From Chitinophaga pinensis (GTDB lineage: Bacteria; Bacteroidota; Bacteroidia; M30B66), in assembly GCA_943330985.1 (NCBI GenBank), contig CALQJV010000004.1, positions 1-13,242 of the forward strand: 13,242 bases of DNA, read 5' to 3'. Positions 8,479-13,242 of the stretch are shown here, piece by piece; the stretch's first letter is position 1, and every line of letters starts with the position of its first letter. Under the pieces are notes generated by a model. The model ran no database searches. It saw only the letters and a program-made list of their open reading frames with translations, and was not told where the DNA came from. A program made the translations under genes and the position numbers.

Positions 8479-8533
8479 TGGGACGCGAAATTAGTTTAAC
8501 TAAAGGGATTATCCACCAAACATTGAAAATAAA

Positions 8534-8581
8534 AATTACGAATTATCAATTAGGGATTACGGATTATGAATTACGGATTAT
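8534..8581. repeat. Degenerate short tandem repeat of AATTACGG-like units
   Basis: Seven consecutive units of 5-8 bases vary around AATTACGG: AATTACG, AATTATC, AATTAGGG, ATTACGG, ATTATG, AATTACGG, ATTAT. The pattern is too regular for random AT-rich DNA but too degenerate for a simple microsatellite. Its function is unknown. Confidence 0.7.
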
Positions 8582-8657
8582 AAATGTGTTTTAACGTAAG
8601 AAATATTCTAATGGAAATTGATTCTTAATTGCAGATGAGTTTAATCAGCTATTTTTG

Positions 8658-8681
8658 ATTTTCAATTATATCATTGAAAAT
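8658..8681. repeat. AT-rich inverted repeat
   Basis: ATTTTCAAT and ATTGAAAAT form a perfect 9-base inverted repeat around the 6-base loop TATATC. There is no GC-rich stem, so an efficient terminator is unlikely. It may be a protein-binding site or chance. Confidence 0.4.
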
Positions 8682-8814
8682 TTGAATCGATTATTCTTTT
8701 CACAGTTTAAAATAGTTTGATATTAGCCACCATTAAATCTTATACTAACTTCTGGCTGCGTAAGAATATTGTTTTTAATATCACAAAATTAACGTGACTC
8801 TCAAATAAGTATGT

Positions 8815-8822
8815 TAGCTTTG
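8815..8822 (+). promoter_or_regulatory. Candidate -7 promoter element of the secreted PKD protein gene
   Basis: TAGCTTTG is an exact TAnnTTTG match 26 bases before the ATG at 8849, implying a short leader of about 20 nucleotides. No clear -33 TTTG is seen. Confidence 0.5.
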
Positions 8823-8848
8823 CTATAACCAATTTCAAAAATCAACAA

Positions 8849-10252
8849 ATGAAAAAACTCTTTACTTTACTTGTAGCTTCATTGCTTTCCTATGCGAGTG
8901 TAAACGCACAAAATTGCGACTTTACATTTACTCAAAACCCATCTGGGTCTTATTCATTTTCAGCGCCATCGGCTTTAGTTAACAGTGGGTATGGGTTTTA
9001 TTGGACTTTAAATAATGGTTCATTTTCCCAACTTGGAAGTACTATTGAATACACTTATCCAACAAGTATGACCGATGTTGTTACGATGACTGTTCTTGCA
9101 AATACTCCTGATAGTTCAACTATCTGTACATCAACACAAACAATTACAGTGATAGGGAGTAATCAAAGTGGTGGTTGTGTAGTTGTAGCTAACCAAGTGA
9201 ACATGCCTGCAAATACTTACAGTTTTTCAATTCCAGGTGCTAATTACCCAGCAACATGGACATTTGCCGACGGAACAACTGCATCAGGTTTTGATGTAAC
9301 TCATACATTCGCAAGTCCAGGTTATTATACCGTTTGTGGTAATATAATGGGCGGTGGTTTTACATGTACTGATTGTATCGATGTATACATTCAAAGCGAT
9401 TCAACGGTTGTTACTCCAAACTGCAATGCTAATGTCTATGCATCAACATCTGCATTGGTTGGGTATTACATTCCAACAGGAAATTACTACTCAAATGCTT
9501 CCACTTATTCATGGTCATTTGGAGATGGTACTTCATCAACTTCTATGTATCCTTATCACGAATACACAGCTTCGGGAACATACGATGTATGTTTAATCGT
9601 TAATGATGGAGAGTGCAGTGACTCAACTTGTCAGTATGTATACATTCCAACTAACAGTATTTTTCCTAACGACTCACTTTGTTATGCTGGTTTCGTAATT
9701 ACTCAGAACAATCCATTTGAGGTTTCCATTGTAAATACTTCTTCTGATTTTAATTCGGTTTACACTTGGACTTTAAGTTCTGGTCTTTTGTCGATTACAG
9801 CTAACGGAGCATTTCCTTCCATTGTAGTTGAAAACACTGGCAGTTATTTGTTATGCATTTCAACAACAAATGTCATGGGATGCACATCTTCATTCTGCGA
9901 TTCCATCGTTGTTGATGCCAATGGAATGATTGGTGGTCGCTTAAACTCTGCTGGTTATACTATCAATGTTGTGAGTCCGCAAAATATTACTGGATATGAT
10001 CTTACAGGGATTGAGAATGTAGAAAATGCTACTATTTCAGTTTATCCAAATCCATTCAACGATGTGATTACACTAACTGGAGTTGCAAGTAATTCAACGA
10101 TTCAACTTTTCTCTGTTGATGGAAAGAAAGTGTATCAAGGAAATGCTACAAACTCAGTACTTAATACATCAAATTTAAGTGCGGGTGTTTACATGCTTTC
10201 TATAACGGATATGAACGGAAATCGTCAAGTTCAGAAAATCGTTAAGCAGTAA
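8849..10252 (+). CDS. Secreted PKD-repeat protein with type IX secretion C-terminal sorting domain
   Basis: This 467-residue protein is probably exported by Sec, carried over the outer membrane by the T9SS, and released or anchored at the cell surface. It begins with a signal peptide MKKLFTLLVASLLSYASVNA (1-20). Four beta-sandwich modules of about 75-80 residues follow: about 23-101, 110-181, 192-266 and 278-355. Modules 2 and 3 have the PKD core (WTFADGTTASG at 137-147; WSFGDGTSS at 222-230), while modules 1 and 4 are more divergent. Modules 2-4 share a four-cysteine pattern (C110/163/173/176, C192/248/256/261, C278/336/345/350). The tail from YPNPF (399-403) to VQKIVKQ, with GVYMLSI, is a type A T9SS sorting domain. 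No enzymatic domain is visible, so it may be an adhesin or matrix protein. The gene has its own promoter candidate and terminator. Confidence 0.9.
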   Translation: MKKLFTLLVASLLSYASVNAQNCDFTFTQNPSGSYSFSAPSALVNSGYGFYWTLNNGSFSQLGSTIEYTYPTSMTDVVTMTVLANTPDSSTICTSTQTITVIGSNQSGGCVVVANQVNMPANTYSFSIPGANYPATWTFADGTTASGFDVTHTFASPGYYTVCGNIMGGGFTCTDCIDVYIQSDSTVVTPNCNANVYASTSALVGYYIPTGNYYSNASTYSWSFGDGTSSTSMYPYHEYTASGTYDVCLIVNDGECSDSTCQYVYIPTNSIFPNDSLCYAGFVITQNNPFEVSIVNTSSDFNSVYTWTLSSGLLSITANGAFPSIVVENTGSYLLCISTTNVMGCTSSFCDSIVVDANGMIGGRLNSAGYTINVVSPQNITGYDLTGIENVENATISVYPNPFNDVITLTGVASNSTIQLFSVDGKKVYQGNATNSVLNTSNLSAGVYMLSITDMNGNRQVQKIVKQ

Positions 10253-10269
10253 TTTAAAATATTTATTGG

Positions 10270-10303
10270 AAGCTCTCTGTCGCAAGGCAGGGAGCTTTTT
10301 TAT
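10270..10303 (+). terminator. Rho-independent terminator of the secreted PKD protein gene
   Basis: AAGCTCTCTG (10270-10279) pairs with CAGGGAGCTT (10288-10297), ten pairs with one G-U, around an 8-base loop. A T-rich tail follows. It starts 17 bases after the stop codon. The minus-strand side has only a weak T tract, so it may not serve the convergent Fic gene well. Confidence 0.88.
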
Positions 10304-10326
10304 TTTATGGTAGTCAAATCGATTAA

Positions 10327-11367
10327 TTAAAAATAAGTTTTAACTGCAAATTCAAATTGATTAATAAATATTTCCTTGAAATTTGAAATGTTATTTTGCT
10401 CATAGAACAAAAGCATCGCTTTTTTATAATCAATAGAATTTACAGTTCGGAAAGATAGCGGACAATAGTTTTCACTTAATAGAATTGCATTACTGACAAT
10501 TCTTGCGGTTCTTTTGTTTCCATCCATAAATGGTTGGATATAGGAAATAAGAACTAATGCTAAAAGAGCTTTTTCAAAAACATTTGTTTTCTTATTTATA
10601 ACATCACATGTATTTTGTAATGCTTCATGTATTTGAAACTCATTATCTAATGGCTTGTAGTTAGTGCCAGAAATACCAACACGTTTCTTTCTTAAATTTC
10701 TTTCTACAGCCAATTCTTTGACTAGAATACTATGAATATCTTCAATTTTAGAAACGCTAATTGGATTTAAGTAGTTTGGATTTTCAATGATAAAATCCAA
10801 AGCTTCTTTATGATTCAACAACATAGACGCTTCTTCTCTAGTTTTACCAGCTGCTGTTTCTTTTTCTCTTAAGAGTCTTTCCGTTTCGAGCAAAGAATAG
10901 GTGTTTCCTTCAATTTGAGATGATTTCCAACTCAAATCAATTGCTAATCGTTCAAATTCCTTTTTGTATTCATTTTCAGATAATTTTGAAATATTTTGAA
11001 TGAACTTGCTCTGAAGTTCATTCAAAATTCTTAATTCACTATCCGTAAAGACACTGTATTTTGCTAATACTTCATTTATAATGTCAAAATTGAATAGTTC
11101 TATTATTTCTCTATCGTCAATTTCAATTTCGTAATATGCTTTTATGTCAATGGGTTGAATGACTTGGTAAGTTGGTGAAATAGAATATCTAGTTGCCTTC
11201 CCCAAACCTTGAACGGATAAATAATTTTCTTCAATTAATTTCCCCAAAATTCTTTTTAACGTAGCATAACTAACAGAAATATCAATACTTTCAAATATTT
11301 CCTTAGATGAATTAGGTCCATTGATCTTGATAAAATCAATAATATTATTTTCTCTCTGATTAAGCAT
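10327..11367 (-). CDS. Fic domain protein with N-terminal winged helix
   Basis: This 346-residue protein belongs to the Fic family, whose members usually transfer AMP or another phosphate-linked group from a nucleotide to target protein hydroxyls. Residues 1-62 look like a winged helix-turn-helix (SSKEIFESIDISVSYATLKR at 20-39, then a wing near GLGKATRYSI). Residues 140-165 hold the inhibitory motif Ser149-x3-Glu153-Gly154 in SSQIEGN, placed before the core as in class II Fic proteins. The core motif is QPFMDGNKRTAR (278-289): it keeps the Phe, Asp, Gly-Asn and Arg residues, but Gln278 replaces the usual catalytic His. GNKR instead of GNGR is known in Doc-like members. The gene appears more AT-rich than its neighbours and has no antitoxin-like partner, so lateral gain is possible. 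An array of 22-base-spaced palindromes lies just upstream. It may be inactive for AMPylation, or act as a regulator. Confidence 0.9.
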   Translation of the reverse strand: MLNQRENNIIDFIKINGPNSSKEIFESIDISVSYATLKRILGKLIEENYLSVQGLGKATRYSISPTYQVIQPIDIKAYYEIEIDDREIIELFNFDIINEVLAKYSVFTDSELRILNELQSKFIQNISKLSENEYKKEFERLAIDLSWKSSQIEGNTYSLLETERLLREKETAAGKTREEASMLLNHKEALDFIIENPNYLNPISVSKIEDIHSILVKELAVERNLRKKRVGISGTNYKPLDNEFQIHEALQNTCDVINKKTNVFEKALLALVLISYIQPFMDGNKRTARIVSNAILLSENYCPLSFRTVNSIDYKKAMLLFYEQNNISNFKEIFINQFEFAVKTYF

Positions 11368-11385
11368 TTAAATTCAATTGGCTCA

Positions 11386-11393
11386 CGAAGGTA
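11386..11393 (-). promoter_or_regulatory. Weak -7-like element for the Fic gene
   Basis: Read on the minus strand this is TACCTTCG, one mismatch from TAnnTTTG, 18 bases before the Fic ATG. It lies directly beside the perfect palindrome box, which would then fall just upstream of the -7 element. The evidence is only the partial match and position. Confidence 0.25.
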
Positions 11394-11397
11394 GTGT

Positions 11398-11453
11398 TTT
11401 GAGCTCAAATTAGCGTCATTTTGATCTCAATACTCTTAAATAATGAGCTGAAA
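11398..11453. promoter_or_regulatory. Three palindromic boxes at 22-base spacing upstream of the Fic gene (operator candidates)
   Basis: The 12-mers TTTGAGCTCAAA (11398-11409, a perfect palindrome), TTTGATCTCAAT (11420-11431, 10/12 match) and AATGAGCTGAAA (11442-11453, 9/12 match) have centres exactly 22 bases apart. In the same register, 11376-11387 keeps GCTCA but matches only 6/12. The array lies 30-86 bases upstream of the Fic start. It looks like a multi-site operator, and the Fic protein's own winged helix is an obvious but unproven candidate binder. Confidence 0.5.
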
Positions 11454-11493
11454 AATTATTTAACGAGGATTTAATTAGAAAGAACAAAAGAAA

Positions 11494-12543
11494 TTAGGCT
11501 TTTACTGCCCAGCGTAATTTTGCCGATCGTGCTCTTGGATTGCTGTTCGATTCTTCAGCACTTGGTCGAATGGCTTCATCCGAAATTGAACTATAGAAGC
11601 CCTCGCGAAAATAGTGTTGAAAGGATTTTTTAACGCGGCGGTCTTCGCCCGAATGAAAAGAGAGTATAGCAACTCGTCCTCCTGAAGCAAGTGCATTGGG
11701 AAGTTTCTCTAAAAATTTATCGAGTACACCAAATTCATTATTGACTTCAATGCGTAAAGCTTGAAAGCAACGTTGACAGGCTTTCTTTACTTCTTCTTTG
11801 TTTGTTAACTCGGGAATAAAAGCAAGTGCTTCTTGAATAATGTGTTTTAATTGTGTCGTTGTATCGATGGCTTTCCCCTGAGCAATATGAGAAACAATTG
11901 ATCTCGAGATTTTTGCAGCATGGGGTTCATCCGAATTGATTACAAAAAGTTCTTCGAGCTTCGATTGAGAAACTGTTTTTAAGAATGCAGAGGCCGGTTT
12001 TCCGCTTTTGGGGTTGAGACGTAAATCGAGCGGACCTTCGGTTTTGAATGAAAAGCCACGTTCGGGATTATCAATTTGCATGGATGAAACACCCAAATCG
12101 GCCATCACAAAATTCAAGGGACCAGCCATGGCAACAATCTGATCGATTTCCGAAAAATTCATTTTCAGGATGCACAATACATCATCACCAAAACCTTGAT
12201 TGAGTAATCGTTCACGCGTACGCGGAAGTTCATATGGATCCACATCAACCGCGTATAACATTCCTCCGGGTGCAATGCGCTGTAGGATTTCGAGACTATG
12301 ACCGCCATAACCCAAGGTTGCATCCATGCCTATTTGCCCGGGCGTTAATTTCAGGAAATCCATGATTTCGTTCACACAAATGGATCGATGCATTCCCGCA
12401 GGCGTTTTGCCCTGTTGCATTACTTTGGCAATGTCTTGGGCGTATTGTTCGGGTTGTAATTCCTTGTATTTTTCCTTGAATGCTTTGGGATGTGTGCCTG
12501 AATACCGAACTCTGCGGCGACCTTTGGGTGAAGATTCCTCCAT
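11494..12543 (-). CDS. rsmH: RsmH-family 16S rRNA (cytosine-N4)-methyltransferase, long N-terminal form
   Basis: RsmH methylates N4 of C1402 in the ribosomal P site of 16S rRNA with S-adenosylmethionine. This 349-residue protein has the family signatures: SAM motif DATLGYGGHS (74-83), YAVDVDPYEL (97-106), MADLGVSSMQIDNPERGFSF (147-166), CFQALRIEVNNE (259-270), SFHSGEDRRVKK (295-306) and NPRARSAKLR (335-344). It differs from textbook RsmH at the N-terminus. A basic leader of about 46 residues (RRRVRYSGTHPKAFKEKYKEL) and a GKTPAGMHRSICVNEIMDFL segment (45-64) replace the usual short YHxPVLLxE start. GYGGH replaces GGGGH, and SFHSGEDR replaces SFHSLEDR. It is not next to mraZ, ftsL or ftsI, the usual partners. 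It may be the only RsmH or a second paralogue with another target. A -7-like element sits four bases before its ATG. Confidence 0.87.
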   Translation of the reverse strand: MEESSPKGRRRVRYSGTHPKAFKEKYKELQPEQYAQDIAKVMQQGKTPAGMHRSICVNEIMDFLKLTPGQIGMDATLGYGGHSLEILQRIAPGGMLYAVDVDPYELPRTRERLLNQGFGDDVLCILKMNFSEIDQIVAMAGPLNFVMADLGVSSMQIDNPERGFSFKTEGPLDLRLNPKSGKPASAFLKTVSQSKLEELFVINSDEPHAAKISRSIVSHIAQGKAIDTTTQLKHIIQEALAFIPELTNKEEVKKACQRCFQALRIEVNNEFGVLDKFLEKLPNALASGGRVAILSFHSGEDRRVKKSFQHYFREGFYSSISDEAIRPSAEESNSNPRARSAKLRWAVKA

Positions 12544-12547
12544 GAGG

Positions 12548-12555
12548 CAAATCTA
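12548..12555 (-). promoter_or_regulatory. Candidate -7 element immediately before rsmH
   Basis: Read on the minus strand this is TAGATTTG, an exact TAnnTTTG match, with only CCTC between it and the ATG at 12543. A transcript starting at the normal distance would begin at or within a few bases of the start codon. No -33 element is evident, so chance is possible. Confidence 0.4.
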
Positions 12556-12597
12556 GGTTAAAAGAAAATTGAATGGGATGGGAGCATGCTGTTTCAA

Positions 12598-13011
12598 TCA
12601 AATACTTTTCCCGTGAATCCAATAAACATCTTGCTCATTCCGAACAATACTTGGGAAATAAAATCCACCGGGCTCAGATATCTTTTCTTTCAAGTCGAAT
12701 ATCAATACATCTTTGGGGAATCCCTCAAAAAAGAGCGTAAATGCATAAGGAAGATTTCCATCAACTTCGGTCCAGGAAGGGGCAATATTGATGTTGTCGG
12801 CATGGATTAGTTTGCTGTTGTGTGAGGAACTTCTGGAATATAAATACGTGCTTTTCCAAATTCGAATCATATACGGGCTTGCTTGTGCCGGATAATGAAT
12901 GTGCACCACCACTTGGCCTTGCTCTTCTGTTTTTTCGGCAAGTTCCAACAGCATTTCCCGGTCAACAATCTTCTCCTTTATTTTCTCTCGAATCAATGTG
13001 TTCGGACTCAT
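12598..13011 (-). CDS. Conserved-looking protein of unknown function
   Basis: I cannot assign this 137-residue protein to a named family. It has a charged, probably helical N-terminus (1-31: IREKIKEKIVDREMLLELAEK), then a beta-rich body with VVVHIHYP (34-41), YMIRIWKSTYL (47-57), SKLIHADNI (66-74), FTLFFEGFPKDVLIFDLKE (91-109), PGGFYF (114-119) and RNEQDVYWIH (124-133). No signal peptide, membrane segment or catalytic motif is obvious, so it is probably cytoplasmic and non-enzymatic. The regular alternation of hydrophobic strands and the clean ATG start argue for a real gene, and the opposite-strand frames here are shorter and less protein-like. It is co-directional with rsmH and ends 54 bases before it, so the two may share a transcript. 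A -7-like element lies 46 bases upstream of its start. Confidence 0.75.
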   Translation of the reverse strand: MSPNTLIREKIKEKIVDREMLLELAEKTEEQGQVVVHIHYPAQASPYMIRIWKSTYLYSRSSSHNSKLIHADNINIAPSWTEVDGNLPYAFTLFFEGFPKDVLIFDLKEKISEPGGFYFPSIVRNEQDVYWIHGKSI

Positions 13012-13056
13012 AGCGATTGTTTATTATATCCTGAAAAATTTGAATAACATTGCAAT

Positions 13057-13064
13057 CAAAAATA
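13057..13064 (-). promoter_or_regulatory. Candidate -7 element for the 137-residue protein gene
   Basis: Read on the minus strand this is TATTTTTG, an exact TAnnTTTG match, placed 45 bases before the ATG at 13011 in the divergent gap. The DNA here is very AT-rich, so the match is weak evidence. Confidence 0.35.
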
Positions 13065-13130
13065 ACATTATATCGCTCTATTCGATTGAGTGATTCATTA
13101 TTTTTTTCTTTAAAAAGTGAGTTTTAATTT

Positions 13131-13242
13131 ATGAGTATACAATTATCCACCATTAAACAAATTACACCCGTACTTTTTTCAGTATTACTTGCTCTTGTCA
13201 ATCCGTTTGGCTGGACTCCAGAGGTTGTAAATCTCATTTCCA
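13131..13242 (+). CDS. N-terminus of a probable membrane protein, cut by the window end
   Basis: An ATG at 13131 opens a frame of 37 complete codons with no stop before the window edge. The peptide starts MSIQLSTIKQITPVLFSVLL and continues ALVNPFGWTPEVVNLIS, giving one clear hydrophobic helix (about 11-24) followed by a Pro/Gly turn. A similar layout is found at the start of SLC13/DASS-type sodium:anion symporters (hydrophobic helix, then a Gly/Pro-containing loop before the second helix), but too little is visible to assign the family. It is divergent from the 137-residue gene across a 119-base AT-rich gap. Confidence 0.5.
   Translation, partial: MSIQLSTIKQITPVLFSVLLALVNPFGWTPEVVNLIS

Larger units (their letters stand above)
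8479..8848. other. 370-base intergenic region between udk and the secreted PKD protein
   Basis: This gap between divergent genes holds no convincing coding sequence; the open frame crossing from udk is an antisense shadow. It contains a degenerate AT-rich tandem repeat (8534-8581), an AT-only hairpin (8658-8681) and a -7-like element (8815-8822), each listed separately. I see nothing recognisable in the rest. Confidence 0.7.

Noticed and set aside
8658..8681. AT hairpin as a Rho-independent terminator
   Set aside because: The stem has almost no GC, no T run follows, and no gene ends nearby in either direction.
9354..9596. 80-codon plus-strand frame inside the secreted PKD gene
   Set aside because: It is an out-of-frame shadow rich in Leu/His/Gln with no independent support.
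10327..11367. Fic gene as the toxin of a two-gene toxin-antitoxin pair
   Set aside because: No small antitoxin-like gene is adjacent on either side, the inhibitory motif is within the same protein, and the catalytic His is missing.
12586..12810. Plus-strand frames opposite the 137-residue gene and the rsmH start
   Set aside because: Their translations lack domain-like composition, and the minus-strand genes explain the DNA better.
1..13242. CRISPR array, insertion sequence, tRNA or rRNA genes
   Set aside because: I saw no spaced direct repeats of CRISPR type, no transposase frame with terminal inverted repeats, and no recognisable tRNA or rRNA sequence.

Overview
The window looks like chromosomal DNA of a Bacteroidota bacterium, most likely from the Flavobacteriales. 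This rests on the run parA-parB-DUF5683-dapB-lepB, a secreted PKD protein with a type IX (T9SS) C-terminal sorting domain, AT-rich DNA, no obvious Shine-Dalgarno sequences, and several TAnnTTTG (-7 type) promoter candidates. The genus cannot be fixed from the sequence alone.

Layout. (1) Positions 1-2940, plus strand: the 3' end of one GT4 glycosyltransferase, a second complete GT4 glycosyltransferase, and ribBA (riboflavin synthesis), all within a few bases of each other. (2) Positions 3140-7798, plus strand: parA, parB, a DUF5683 membrane protein, dapB and an enlarged lepB. Their starts and stops nearly touch or overlap, so they are probably one operon joining chromosome segregation, lysine/peptidoglycan precursor synthesis and protein export. 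A strong hairpin terminator closes it at about 7808-7847. (3) udk (uridine kinase) lies on the minus strand and converges on that terminator. (4) A 370-base gap (8479-8848) holds a degenerate AT-rich tandem repeat, an AT hairpin and a promoter candidate. It precedes a secreted four-module PKD-like protein with a T9SS tail and its own terminator. (5) On the minus strand lie a Fic-domain protein with an N-terminal winged helix, a long-form RsmH-like rRNA methyltransferase, and a 137-residue protein of unknown function. (6) The last 112 bases begin a plus-strand gene with a hydrophobic N-terminus that runs off the window.

Most genes are housekeeping. The most unusual part is the Fic gene. Its Fic core has Gln where the catalytic His normally stands, although the Ser-x3-Glu-Gly inhibitory motif is kept. 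The DNA just upstream carries three copies of a TTTGAGCTCAAA-like palindrome spaced exactly 22 bases apart, with a fourth, very weak copy in the same register. This could be an operator array read by the protein's own winged helix, but that link is inference. Second in interest are the long-form RsmH outside a division/cell-wall cluster, with a promoter motif that would make its mRNA nearly leaderless, and the co-directional unknown gene before it. I see no CRISPR array, insertion sequence, tRNA or rRNA gene, and no clear defence or mobile system.
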